DNA of 64,000 nt. Origin: Panagrolaimus kolymaensis (Eukaryota > Nematoda > Chromadorea > Rhabditida > Panagrolaimidae). The stretch is taken from contig JAJQJQ010000029.1 in NCBI GenBank assembly GCA_028622995.1, positions 1,178,001 through 1,242,000 of the forward strand. Direction: 5' to 3'. The first letter of the stretch is position 1. Every line of letters starts with the position of its first letter. The position numbers and the translations under genes are program-made. Shown piece after piece: positions 10,475 through 22,088 of this stretch. The notes beneath the pieces are model-generated. The model was not told where the DNA came from. It was given only the letters and a program-made list of their open reading frames with translations, and did no database searches.

Positions 10475-11722
10475 TTAAAAAACAATGTATCGTGGGAAAT
10501 AAGTAATATTTAATTTATCAGGATGAGCTTCTCGAAGTTTTGCGGCGGTAGCTTTGATTTTAATTTTTTGTTCTTCAGAAACTTTATGATAGTGAAAAGA
10601 AAGACGAAATTCAGCGTCAGGATGTTTCTAAAAATGATATATAGCGATTAAACAAAAAATGAAAATAGTTTAGTTTACCTTCATAAAATCAAGAGAAGAA
10701 TTAGCATCAAATGAATCAAAAGTAATTCCAATCAGGTTAAACTTTTGAAGATTTTCGAATTTTTGAAGCTTGAGGATATTTGTAAAGGTTCTTTTTGTAA
10801 GTTTGATGGTTTCAGAAATACGATTCAATGAACTAAAAAGATAAAAAGGTAAATCAACTAATAAAAAAAAATCTAACCATTCGAATTGTTCAATATTAGG
10901 TAGCTTTCTCATAATTTCTTCAAGTAAAGCGAATGTATCATTTTGTTTTTTAATTGCAACTTCTTTTAAAGAGAGATTTTTGACATTTCCAGCAGAGACA
11001 AGTTTTTTATATTCACTCCATGATATTTTCTGATAACGCAAGTCCAAATGAGTGAGATTACAGGATTCAACATGTTTGAGAAGATGAGAAATTACAAATG
11101 GTACAAGATCATAGCGCTGATTGACAACTCCATTAAGAACCAATTTTCTTGAAACTTTTTTATAATCAAAAAGTAAATATTTTGAATGATTATTCAAGCG
11201 AATTGTTTTTGGTAGTTCCATTTCATCCAACGTTGAATAAGCAAACCATGAACCAATAGAATAATCAAGTTTTTTGATAACGAGAGGACCATCATCGCCA
11301 TTCAAACTTTTGCTATCTTCGATTTCATTTGATGAACTTGAAGCACCAGATTTAGCTTTGTCTTCTTTATGTTGTTTTTCAAAATCAGCGATGCGTTGTT
11401 GAGCTTGAAAAAGATCATTTTGAAGAGCTACCTTTTCTTTGCGTTCAGCTTTCAATTCATTTTCCAAATGAGTTATTCTTGCTTCGTGTTGCTTTTCCAT
11501 ATCACAAATCTACAATATATTAAAAATTTATATATCATTCATTATCTTTAGAAAAGAACATACCTTTTCATTTCGGAATCGCAATTCAGCATTTTCCAAT
11601 TTATCTTCAGAAACTTTGAGTTCTCTTGATCCTTGATTCATTTCAATTGTTGCTTCGATTGATGGCATTTGTTGAACAAAAGTTGATTCAGTTGTATCAC
11701 GATCGGCAGCGTTGGCATTCAT
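10475..11722 (-). CDS. Coiled-coil protein with F-box-family-like C-terminal module
   Basis: Exons (transcript order) are 11722-11564, 11509-10878, 10832-10679 and 10627-10475, 365 aa. Residues 30-110 form coiled coil (EARITHLENELKAERKEKVALQ). The module follows: VIKKLDYSIGSWFAYSTLDE, LVLNGVVN, HLDLRYQKISW, LEEIMRKLPNIEQFEW at an intron, LQKFENLQKFNL, and a last exon opening KHPDAEFRLSF. It is a paralogue of 1150-2858, 45331-46933 and 59410-60918. The W codon is split across an intron at exactly the place where the F-box genes split their TA/Y codon. No enzymatic motif is seen; likely a scaffold or adaptor. Confidence 0.75.
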
Positions 11723-12078
11723 CTTGATAACTATAAAAGAAATAAATATAATTATTGCAAAAAATTATGATAATCGCGGGAGAATAAAATAAATAACGGT
11801 ACTCGAAAAAAGCATTTGAGAAAGAAAAAATAAAAACAGAGCGTAAAACGAAGACGAATAAACTTTTTTTTACTATTGAAAAGAAAATGAAAAAAAAGCT
11901 TTGCAAATTGCAAACCAAAACCTCGTTGCGCGACAAATGGCCTCTAAGAGCATACTTTCATCAACTTTCTCTTCTCAAAATCAAGCAATCAAAAAATTAA
12001 GATTTGGAACACGTTTATTTTATTTTATTTAATCCAAATTAGCAAAATTTATTTATTGATAAATGATTTACTTAAGTA
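11723..12078. other. Intergenic between coiled-coil gene and mARC
   Basis: Upstream region of the minus-strand coiled-coil gene. No gene seen. Confidence 0.5.
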
Positions 12079-13666
12079 TTAAAATGGTGTGTGTTTATAT
12101 CGAACAAAAACTTTATCTCCAATATTAATCTTTCCACCTTCATTTTTAGCGATCATATAAACCCCAAAAACTGGACTTTCACCATACATCTTTCTTAATT
12201 TTTCAGGAACTAATCGATAAGTTTTTAACATTCGTAGAGGTTGCATATTTTTTACAAAACTTCCTTTATCTGGATCTATGGTAGTTACAATGCAACGAGT
12301 GCAAGGTCGAAAACACGAAAATTCGCCATTTTCACCTATTTTTACATCCAACCAATAATCTTCATCAAAAGGTTTAGTTCTTTCAATGCTAATATTGGAA
12401 CGAAAATTTCGAGTTGAAATTTGACATTTATTTTCGTCATCATCGTCGCTAAAAGTGCAAAGGCGATGGTTAAGTTCGTCCACCGAAGATTGGGTTGTAA
12501 GCATAAAATTTGCGAGATCTTGATAAGCGAGCTAAATAACAGACTAAATTATTAAAAACAACAAAAAATTCTATCAAAAAAGTAACTAAATCTTAGTTAA
12601 AAATTTGCGAATTCGCGGGGATTATAAAAATTTTCGTTTACAGCAAGAAATTCTTCTAAAAGCAAACGACTGTGAAATATTTTTAAATGTTCCTTGAAAA
12701 TTATAATTTTTTGCTTCTAGCTTTTTTTACATTAAAGTTTCTAAAAAAAGCCACTCAAAATATTCTAAATTTTCTTAATTATTTAAAAACTTTATTTCAA
12801 AGAAATTATTCGAGACTTGCATTTTCTTTAAAAAAGCAAGCCACTTACGTGATCTCTTAAAATTGGTACTGGATTAATCCAAAACTTTTGATTTGTTGTA
12901 AAATCTCTTTCAGTTTTTAATCCATCCACAAAATAAAGTAATCTCACATTTCGTCGATCTCCAACTTCCAAAAAATCTGTTAATAGTTTTCCAATTTCAT
13001 CACCGCAATCAAAGCCTTCTTGTTTTTGATTGAAATGCAAACTAAAAAAACGAGAAATTGTTTTTTTATTTTTCTTAAACAAATTTTTTACATTGCATTT
13101 CGAATATCATTTTTAGAAATTATTTTATTTAAATTTATTTGCACCGTTGATTTTCCATTATTTGGCACAGTTACAAATAAAATTCCATTTTCAATTTTTG
13201 ATTCCACTAAAGTTAATTTAGGATATTGTTTAGCTCTTAAAAATAAATGATTCGTTTTTTCATCGACGATAAGAAAATGTCGATCTTTATTTTCATTAAA
13301 TTCTGCTCCATTTTTCTTGCAATCGAACCAAGGAACCTTAAAAAAAGTTAGTGTCAGAAACCTGGTTTTTAATTAACAAATTTAATGGTAAAAAAACTTA
13401 GTTTTAAAAAACAAGAAAAATTTGTAACGAAAATTATAAAGAAAGTGGATCTTGTATAAATTCAAAGTACCTACGCTCATAGCTTTTCCAGATTTAATAG
13501 GATAAATAAATAATTCTTTAACTTTTCCAACTTCTTTAAATTCGCTATTCCAATAACGATAGCGTTTAAGAAAATAATCAAACGCAATTATTCCAACTGC
13601 TGCTGCACCAAGACTAATTCCAGTAACAGCAAAAATTATACGATGATTGTCTTTTATTATTTCCAT
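12079..13666 (-). CDS. Mitochondrial amidoxime-reducing component-like (MOSC domain) protein
   Basis: Exons are 13666-13475, 13336-13092, 13041-12849 and 12531-12079 (360 aa; human mARC proteins are about 335). An N-terminal hydrophobic anchor (residues about 8-32) matches the outer-mitochondrial-membrane signal anchor of the family. The beta-barrel start VKELFIYPIKSGKAMS, then PWFDCKKNGAEF, DRHFLIVDEK and LFLRAKQYPKLTLV, follow the mARC N-terminal domain. The C-terminal MOSC part has FNQKQEGFDCGDEIG, FRSNISIE and FRPCTRCIVTTIDPDKG, with the Cys expected to ligate molybdenum. mARC reduces N-hydroxylated compounds with cytochrome b5 and its reductase. The 12532-12848 intron is unusually long for this window. 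The short 317-bp and 138-bp introns are the only uncertain joins. Confidence 0.85.
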
Positions 13667-14311
13667 AATATTTTTTTATTTCGGTTATTACATTTTTTAA
13701 TCGAAGGACAAAAAACAAAACAAAAAAAGAGACAATGTAAAATTAAAAGTTAAAAATAATCGATAAAGTCAAGAAAAAGAAAAAGTGATCTTTTAAAAAC
13801 ATCAATGACCTTTTTTTGTTGCTGATTTCTTTTTTTCTTTTTTTGTTTATATCGATTTTTAATTATATAAAAGGCAATTAAACCAAAACTTTAAGATTTT
13901 GAAGAAAAAAAAAATAGCATGAAGTCATTTTTAAACAAAATGAAGCAACCTCTATTTATTATTACTTTCAAATGATTTATGTAGTTTGTTAGCCGCAGCA
14001 TAGATCGGACAAACAACAAACTGATTTGTGCACTCACTAATAACGCAAGCAAAATGGAAAACACCAATTGTTTAACTAACCTTCTTTTTTTTATAAATAA
14101 AAAAAAAGCAATTCCGCGTGGTTTATTGATTTTTTTTGTTTGTTTTTTGTTTATTATTTGGAGCATAAAGAATGGTTTAAAAATTTAGAACTATTTACCT
14201 TTTATTTATTCGGTCAAACTTTTAATTTTATTCTGCCTTTATTTTTAGAATTATTCCTTTGTAGAGAAAATCCACGATCAACTTTATTTTTATTTTGTTG
14301 GATATTATAAA
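13667..14311. other. Intergenic; TATA-like box near 13864
   Basis: A TATATAAAAG stretch at about 13864-13873 points to the plus strand, but only a very short open frame (ATG at 13919) follows. No gene is supported between mARC and the F-box array. Confidence 0.4.
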
Positions 14312-15747
14312 ATGAAAAGAAAAAAACTACAGGGCCCAATCGAACAACCATTGGCAACGACGACGTCCAAGATATTATTCCATCCAAATGAAATTTACAC
14401 TTTCAATTCTCCTCGACTTCAAAATTTTTCTCTTCCATCTGATGTGATAAATTTCGTTAACAAAAACAATAAGAATTCAAAAGTTCATGAAAAACTTATT
14501 AAAACATGCAAATATTTTTATTCTAAAAATTATGTGATAGTCGTCGAAGATTTTAAAATTCCTTCAAAAAATTCCAATTTGAAAATTATTAATAGCAGCA
14601 AATTTTGGATTAAAAAATTCTGGATTATTGGAGATTTTATTGTTAATTCTGCAATTAATGAAAAAACAATATCGAATTTGTTTCCAAAATTTTATCGATG
14701 CGATATAACTTTTTTGCATTTAATTAATCAAGAAATTTTATTTGATGAATTTAATTTTCTTATTTCTTCTGGAACTATTGAAACTTTTCATTTTGATAAT
14801 GTCATCGTAAAAAACACAGATGGAGAAGTGGCAAATTTAGAAAAGATTCTTGAAAGACTTCCAAAAATTAAAAAATTTTATTAGTAAGTTTTTTATTTTA
14901 AAAAAAAGTAAACAACGAAAAAAAAAGTTTTTGACTTTTGCAAAAAAATGCAAGCAAAAAAAGGGAGGAAGAAATATCTTTTTCTTAGGTTGTCTCACAT
15001 CCGAATAAAACTCCTTTTTCCTCTTCTTTTCATGATAAATAAATATTTCTATTAAATAAAAAAAGTTATCTCTGGCTCACTTGTCGTTGAACGAATAAGC
15101 GATTCGCCTTTTACTAACCGCTTCCGGGCAAGTGGGCTCATATGAGTCTTACATAATTTTTGGAAGGCTTTTTCGAAAGAAAAAGCTTATTTTTTTTAAT
15201 GCAAAAACTTTTGTTCATAAACTTTAATGTTGAGAAGCAGATTATCATTTTCGATACAAATGTAGCAAAGTTCATTTTCAAAATTGGAGTTCTAAAATTG
15301 AAACATTCCCCAAACAATTGCCTTTTTTTTCAGTTCGTTTAGTGACAATCAACCAAATTGTTCCACTGAAACCACAGAAAAAATTGTTCAGCTTCCATAT
15401 TTTAAAAACCTTGAAAGATTTTATCTTTGTGAAATTCCTGAAACCTTCAATATTAAAAAATTTTATGATTTTATTAAAGTATGGTTTTGCATCAAAGATT
15501 TATTTTATTTTTCTACGATAAATTTGGTTTTCAGAAACAACCTAAAACTGATTTTTATCTTCGATTTTGTAGTTACCTTTCATTAGACTATACCAATCGA
15601 CTTCAAATGTTTGTTGATGGCATTGTTTCTGTTGGTTTATTAAGTTTTTGTCATCCGCCACCTTTAATAGAATTTGATAAACAAAATCCAATAACTTTTG
15701 AAAAATTATTAAGTCTTCGTCAAACTTATTTTGAAGATAAGAAGTAA
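14312..15747 (+). CDS. F-box family protein (copy 2, first of tandem array)
   Basis: Exons are 14312-14883, 15334-15478 and 15535-15747, 309 aa. YTFNSPRLQNFSLPSDVINF...KLIKTCKYFY (residues about 30-75) is the F-box. Then FWIIGDF, FYRCDITFLHL and LERLPKIKKFY end exon 1 at the family's TTA|GTAAGT donor. Exon 2 has QLPYFKNLERFYL; exon 3 opens with KQPKTDFYLRF and ends with the family's PPLIEFDKQNP and LRQTYFE. Expected role is a substrate receptor in an SCF ubiquitin ligase. Intron 1 is 450 bp, against about 50-60 bp in sister genes, and contains a hairpin-forming insertion (15075-15137). Confidence 0.75.
15075..15137. repeat. Hairpin inside F-box intron
   Basis: GGCTCACTTGTCG at about 15074-15086 pairs with CGGGCAAGTGGGCT at about 15125-15138 (11-bp stem with two G-U pairs, loop about 41 nt). 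The base composition is clearly richer in G and C than the intron around it. It is probably an inserted short element or a structured RNA; not a recognisable tRNA. Confidence 0.4.
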
Positions 15748-16153
15748 ATTCAGTTCAGAAAAAAAGTGAGCAACAATCAACAAAATAAAAACTTTTTTAT
15801 GTACTAAAAATTAGAGAAAAATTTGTTTGGCATTTTTGTTGCAATGAAAAGCAAAAATTTATTTATTTTACCAAAAGTGCAAATCAATAAAACACTGACC
15901 TAAATAATGTTGGATAGGTGCAACCCTTTTTATGTCTTTCCTTCAAACAGAACAAACAAAAATGTGGCCATTTTGCTGCATGCAAATTTTCTTCTTCTTC
16001 TTCGTCTTTTCCCATCGCGCGAAAAAATGTTTCAATCAATCATCGCTTTTTTTGCCATAATTTTAGTTGGTTCGCTATTTATTTATTTTTAAGCTTTTTT
16101 TAAATTGTTTTTTTTCATCCTTCCAAACTCAAATTTTTTAGTCTCCGTAAAAA
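15748..16153. other. Intergenic between F-box copies
   Basis: Contains GCATGCAAATTTTCTTC...CGCGCGAAAAAATG and a T-rich leader, similar in character to the flanks of the other array members. No separate gene. Confidence 0.45.
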
Positions 16154-17183
16154 ATGGCGCCAATGAATAATTGTTGTATATCAAACTTTTCAAACTTGAC
16201 TATGAATGACGATAAAAAAGCAGCTTACACTTTTAATGCTCCTCGATTTCAAAACTTTTCTATTCCATCTAATATTATTTATTATATAATCGTCCATTAT
16301 TTTAACCATATAAAAGTTCATAGAAAATTAATTCAAACTTGCAAATATATTTTCTTCAAAAAGCCTATTATCCATATTCATGATTTTGGTTGTTTACCGC
16401 AAAATAAGAAATTAATTAGACAATTTCTTTTACCTACAAAAACCAAGATTTTTTGGTTTACTGGTAAATTTTTTCCTAATGCTCAATTTAGATATCCCAT
16501 ATCAAAAATCATTCAAAAGATTTGCCGTTGTGATATAAGAATTTTAAATTTGTCCATTCAAAGCATTTCTTTGAATGAATTTATTTTTTTAACTTCTTCA
16601 CTAACTTTGATATCCGTCGAATTTTTCAAATTTGAAGTAAAAAATGGGGATAATGAAAAAGTTTCTGTTTTATCTCTTAGCGAAACATATTTGCCTAATA
16701 TTCAAAAATTTACTTAGTAAGTTCTTATTTGAATTTTTTCTAAAAACAGAATTATTTAAATATTTTTATAGCTCCTTTAATCATTCTGAAAGTGCAGCTT
16801 CGCTTATTTCTTTACCAAATTTAAGAAATCTTTCACATTTCAAACTCAATTATTTACCTTATGGTTTAAATATTGAAGTATTAAAAGAATTTATTCAAGT
16901 AAGTTTTTTGAATAAAAATTTATTTGGAACTAAAATCTTTTTATTTTAGACTCATCCAAAAACTGATATAATTATTAATTTTCATGCTCTTCCATATAAT
17001 AACAACAACATCCATCTATTTTATGGATATAGAATTCAGCTTCAAGAACTTGTTGATAATATTCTTGATGGAGGTGTTACAGAAAGATGTCCACCATTAA
17101 TTGATTTTTATGGACAAAATAATGAAAATTTTTATGCTTTGATTGCACTTCGTAAGGCATATTTTCAAAAATATCCACTATGA
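16154..17183 (+). CDS. F-box family protein (copy 3)
   Basis: Exons are 16154-16716, 16772-16898 and 16950-17183, 307 aa. The N-terminal tail is followed by YTFNAPRFQNFSIPSNIIYY and KLIQTCKYIFF (F-box), FWFTGKFF, ICRCDIRILNL, LPNIQKFT at the donor, LPNLRNLSHFKL, then THPKTDIIINFHALP, IQLQELVDNIL, PPLIDFYGQ and LRKAYFQKYPL. It shows the complete canonical layout of the family in this window. Same strand and spacing as neighbours, so it arose by tandem duplication. Predicted SCF substrate adaptor; the substrate is unknown. Confidence 0.8.
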
Positions 17184-18161
17184 AAAAGTTAACATTACTG
17201 TTCTTGCATTTTTTTATTATTATTAATATAAATATAAAAATTACAAATTAATTATTTTTCGGTTTTTACATATTCTTAGAAAATCTTAAGTAAACTAAAA
17301 TAAACAAACATCTGCAAATAAATCGAGCATAATGAAGCATTCGCGTTTTCTTTTTCTTTTTTTTAATCGTCGATGCTGCTTTTAAAACAAAATAACAAAC
17401 ATTAAAAAGAAAATTGGGCGCGAAAAAATCTTTTATTCTTTCAGTTTTTTCACTTTTGCAATTTTTTGTATTCATCACTTCGGTTTGATGAAGACTTTCT
17501 TTTTTTCAAAGCTTTTGGTTCTTTATTTTTTAAGCAAAGTTTGAATATTTTTTAATGCTTTTTTTTCATATTTTGTAAATATTTGACTTTTTTGAAGTCC
17601 TTGAAATTTAGTGCATATTAAAGTAATGATTTAATTATTATAAAAATCCCAAAGAAAATCAAAAGAAAAAAGTCGCCATCATTGAATGCGAACAACTTAA
17701 AATATTTTAACACTAAAAATCGCCATAATTTTATGTTTAAGCATAGTCGAACAAAATTCCGCACTCAAAAATAAAAAAGTTTTCTTTATACAGCTAAGTT
17801 TTCGCTCGTGAGAAAAAAAATAAATAAAGTATTTTTGGGTTTTTTCGTTGCATAAAAAAATTATACACCAGTACAATCAATAAATACACAAGTTATTTTC
17901 GTTTCAATTTGACCTCAAAAAATTCGGGAAAGGTGGAAAACTTTATAAGCGTCTTTTTGAAGGACGCAAATCCTTCCATTTTCGAATATATAAAAATCAA
18001 GAGAGGTGGTGGTTGTCAGTTAATTTTTTTCCCGCCCAAAATTTATTTTGATCTTTTTTTTTTGTTGGCATAACTAGGACTTAATTTTTTAATTTTTAAA
18101 TTCACAATATTTTTATTTATGATAAAAAGATTTTAAATTTAATTTCATAATTAAAGAAATC
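17184..18161. other. Intergenic
   Basis: AT-rich. A weak TATA (ATATATAAAAATC at about 17984) lies upstream of the deletion relic at 18162. No gene supported. Confidence 0.45.
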
Positions 18162-18337
18162 ATGAAGATTAAACGTGTATTGAAATTTACTCGGCTGAAT
18201 TTGGATGATATCCCTCAAGATTTCACTTTTAATGCTCTCGCCTTTAATAGAATTTGATAAACAAAATCCAATCACTTCTGGAAAAATAATTAAATCTTCG
18301 ACAACCTTATTTGGAAGAGAAAAACAGAAAATTTTTT
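18162..18337 (+). pseudogene. F-box copy collapsed by internal deletion
   Basis: The ATG at 18162 starts a typical family N-terminus (VLKFTRLNLDD...FTFNA, compare VNLDY...YTFEKP at 20034). At about 18234 it jumps directly to the family's C-terminal coding sequence: 18238-18275 is almost identical to 15655-15692 (CCTTTAATAGAATTTGATAA). The F-box and about 800 bp are gone, and the joint shifts the frame, giving a stop within a few codons (ATT TGA TAA). Confidence 0.7.
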
Positions 18338-18641
18338 TTTATAAAATGTGCCTCGCCATTTTTTATTATTATTATCGATTTGAATTGTTCTTCGACGAAT
18401 TGAAAACCCTTCATGGTTTTCCTGTGCCAATAATAAAAAAACTAAATGTTCCTTTTTTTGTTCATTCATTTTCCCGCGCAAAAACAACGTCCAAATTTTT
18501 TATCGAGTCTTTTTTTTTAAAAAAAAATATTGCTATTCACTGCTTACATATTATTATTTTAGTCATCAAAGTTATTTTTTCCATATTTTATAAGGTGATT
18601 TTTGTGCTTGTTTTAATATCAAATTTAAGATTTATACCAAA

Positions 18642-19586
18642 ATGACTTCAACTAATTGCGAAAGAACCTTGTTCCAACAAGCTTTGGCTGATTTAACTCA
18701 AACTTACACTTTCGAAAAGCCTCGATTTCAAAACTTTCCTATTCCATCAGATGTTATTAAATTTATGTTAAATGACATTTGCAATCCCAAAGCTCGCGGA
18801 AAGTTGGTCAAAACATGCAAATACTTTTTTTCTAAAAAGCCTTTTATCCCTCTTCATAATCTTGATTTTGGTGCATTGAGAAAAAAGTTAATACTCAAAA
18901 TTCTTGGAGTTCCAAACTCCAAAATTTGGTTAACTGGCGAATTTTTTATTTCTTCATTATTAACAAATACATATTTTCCTTTATCAAATATTTTTGAAAA
19001 AATTTTTCGATGTGACATTACTGTCTTAGATATATCAAAACAAAATATTTTATTTAATGAATTTATTTTTTTTACTTCTTCGACTACTTTAGAATCCATT
19101 AATCTAAATATGGTTTCAATTACGGATTCAGGGCAATATGTTTCATTACAAACACTTTGTAAATATTTACCAAATATTAAAAAATTTAGTTAGTAAGTAT
19201 ATATTTAAAAAATAATTTACATTCTTTATTTATATATTTTAGTGTGTATAATCCAAATGTAACTGGTGCATTATCAATTATCCCAGTTCCAAATTTTACA
19301 AGGCTTCAACGATTTCGAGTTGTTAATTTACCATATTCTCTCGATTATAAAGTCTTTAAAAAATTTATTAAAGTATGCTTCAATTTTTTTTAATACATAA
19401 TTTTTAAATTTATTAAGTTTATTTCAGAATCATCCAAAAACTGATATTGATATTAAATATATAACTCTTCCAGACGAACATATATTTTTTTCGTACACAA
19501 TCCGCCTTCAAGAAAAATTTGATAAAGCATTAAAAATCGTATCAAAGGAAGAAAGCATTGTGGCTGTTAAATTTCCTTACCTTTGA
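18642..19586 (+). CDS. F-box family protein (copy 4)
   Basis: Exons are 18642-19192, 19243-19372 and 19428-19586, 279 aa. YTFEKPRFQNFPIPSDVIKF with KLVKTCKYFFSKK is the F-box. IWLTGEFF, IFRCDITVLDI and KYLPNIKKFS follow, then VPNFTRLQRFRVVNLP and NHPKTDIDIKYITLP. The last exon is shorter and diverged at its end (no PPLI or LR.AY motifs; it ends AVKFPYL), so the C-terminal 20-30 residues are lost or replaced. Otherwise intact. Predicted SCF adaptor. Confidence 0.75.
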
Positions 19587-19799
19587 AATCATTTCTTTCA
19601 ATTTTCGTTTTAGTTTTGATGCACGAAAAACATTATTTTTTTTTAAATGTATGGTCACTTTTGTTTTATACTGTTTTTTTTTCTCGTCATACTTACATAA
19701 ATACAATATAATTGCTGCATTGAATTTTTTTATTCCAAACACAATCAAAAGGTTAATGTTTTTTTAAGTTGACCTCGATAATTATGGAATCGTAGAAAG

Positions 19800-20033
19800 C
19801 TTTCAGGGCCACTTGCTTGCCAAACACAAATCTTTCCATTGCTTTTTTTGATTTCGCAGCTGAATACAATTTTTTTTTATGGTTCGTCTGTTCATTAATT
19901 TTTTTGCGCGCGAAAGTTTTTTTAATCAATCGCTCGCTTTTTGACAAAGCTTTCCATTCTTTTATTTTTCCTTTTTTTATAATTTATGTGAAGAAAAAAA
20001 GCTTTTAAATTAAATTTCAGAATTATTCAAATC
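19800..20033 (+). repeat. Duplicated 5' flank of F-box copies 5 and 6
   Basis: The segment with CTTGCCAAACACAAA, then TTCCAT, GTTC and TTTTTTGCGCGC, then GACAAA, recurs at 21410-21600 before the next copy. The duplication unit of the array therefore included upstream sequence as well as the gene. Confidence 0.6.
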
Positions 20034-21037
20034 ATGGCGATTAATTCTGTAGCAACCTTTTCGAAAGTGAATTTGGATTATTGCTCTCAAAATTATACTT
20101 TTGAAAAACCTCGATTTCAAAACTTTTCTATTCCATCTAATATTATTTACTATATAATTCACAGTAATCTTCATCATCCAAAAGCACATGAAAAATTAAT
20201 TAAAACATGCAAATATTTTTTCTTCAAAAAGCCTTTTTTCCATATCCATAATCTTGATTGTGCTGCAAATAATAAAAATTTTATTATCATATTTTTACAA
20301 GCTCCAAAATCAAAAGTTTGGTTAACTGGAAAATTTGTTATTTATTCACAATTTTATACTCAATGTGAAAATACAGCATCAAGAATAATTCAAAAACTTT
20401 ATCGATGTGATGTAAAAATTTTGCGTTTAACAAATCAAACTCTTTCTTTGGATGAATTTGTTTTCTTGATTTCTTCAAATTTTTTAAAATTAATAGATTT
20501 TTTTAATATCTCTGTAAAAGACAAGAATGGAGAGTTAGTTCCTTTTCAAAAACTTTGCGAATATTTAATTGACATTAAAAAAATTTATTAGTAAGCTTTT
20601 TTTCCTTCAAAAATTTTGAATAGCCATTATTTTTATTTTAGTGCATTCAGTATTGAGGAAAATGAAGCCAACACAATTACAGACTTACCTAATTTCAAAA
20701 ATCTTAAAATTTTTCATCTCAAGAATGCACCAATTAATATTGAAATTGGAGTTATTAATGAATTTCTTCAAGTTTGCTTCTTTCTTTTCTCAGTAAAAAT
20801 TTTTAAAATTATTACTTTTAGAAACATTCAAAAACAGATATTTCATTAAATTTCTCGAGTGTTCCCAATTATCAAGCAAATTTTGAAATTCAGCTTCAAG
20901 AACTTGTTGATGATATTCTTAATGCTGGTGTAACAGAAACATATCCACCATTAATTAGTTTTTCTGGTCAAAAAAAGGATGCTTTTCGTGATTTGTTTAC
21001 ACTTCGTCGAGCATATCTTCAACGACATCGTCTTTAA
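20034..21037 (+). CDS. F-box family protein (copy 5)
   Basis: Exons are 20034-20590, 20642-20771 and 20822-21037, 300 aa. It has all family blocks: YTFEKPRFQNFSIPSNIIYY, KLIKTCKYFFFKKP, VWLTGKFVIY, KLYRCDVKILRLTNQTLS, LPNFKNLKIFHL, KHSKTDISLNFSSVP, IQLQELVDDIL, PPLISFSGQ and LRRAYLQRH. It is the closest relative of copy 6; both use the non-standard donor GTTTGC at the second intron. Predicted SCF substrate adaptor. Confidence 0.8.
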
Positions 21038-21657
21038 TAATGGCTTTATTATAATTATTTTATTTTGTTTTTTTTTAATTTACACCAAAAAATAAAAATA
21101 AAATACTGTTTAAAAAAATTTGTAGTATTTTAAATATAAAAAAAATGTAAACAAAATGCAACAACATCAAATGTATTAATAAAAGCCAAAGGTTGAATCT
21201 GAAAACCTGCCTTTAGCTGTTTTTAAACAAGGAAAAAATTTTTGGCCGCAAAATTTGCAATTCCATGCTGCCTCATTTATTGATTTCCTTACTTTTATTG
21301 AGTTAAAGATCCATATTGATCCTTTTTGTTTTTTAACTTTCCATGGTAGAATTTCTTTTGTTTTAAGTTTGACCTTAATAAATAATGATGCGAGAGTGGA
21401 GAGATTCGTGAAAACCCTTGCTTGCCAAACACAAAACATTCCATTTTTGACCATGCAGCAGAATAGAAACTTTTTTTTGTTCTGTGGTTCATTTTTTTGC
21501 GCGCTAAATTTGTTTTTGTTAACCTTTTTTGACAAAACTTTTCTTTATTTTAGTTTTTACTATTTTTTAAAATTTATTTCAAAAAAAGCTTTTAAATTAA
21601 ATTTTTGAATTGAAAAAAAATATGGCCACCAATTCCTTATCAAATTTTTCCAAGCTA

Positions 21658-22084
21658 ACAAGGGAACGGATTAGCATGTCTAATCGCTGTGGAGATTTGG
21701 CCTATACCAATCGATAGAGCTCAAAAAGTTAGACTATGGGCCAAAATCCTAGCAGCCCACCAATTCAAAAAAAAATAGTTTTGCCAGGTCAAAGTTTAAA
21801 TTTCCTGGACTTAGAAACTTTTTTCACTTTTTTCTTCCCTTTTCAGTCATTTTTTGAATCTCTTTTCTTTTTTTTGGCGTTTTGTTGAACCTTGAAAATT
21901 TTTCTAAGTATCGAAAAAATGACGGTTTTTTCGTTATTTTTGATCAACTTTGATCTGACGAAACTAATTTTTTTTGAATTGGTGGGCAGCTAGGATTTTG
22001 GCCCATAGTCTAACTTTTTGAGCTCTATCGATTGGTATAGGCCAAATCTCCCCAGCGATTAGACATGCTAATCCGTTCCCTTGT
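21658..22084. mobile_element. Inverted-repeat (MITE-like) element, 427 bp
   Basis: Two nearly perfect inverted repeats of about 120 bp start ACAAGGGAACGGATTAGC at 21658 and end with its complement at 22084. The centre (21780-21960) is unique and T-rich. The arms differ by only a few bases over about 120, so the insertion or its arms are young. No transposase frame is present, so it is non-autonomous. A clear target-site duplication could not be assigned. It sits just after the codons ATGGCCACCAATTCC (21622) of the original start of the following F-box gene. Confidence 0.85.
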
Positions 22085-22088
22085 AAAT

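Noticed and set aside
13891..14166. Minus-strand frame with a signal-like hydrophobic stretch
   Set aside because: No downstream mature domain, no splice signals, and codon use of AT-rich filler; the nearby TATA points the other way.
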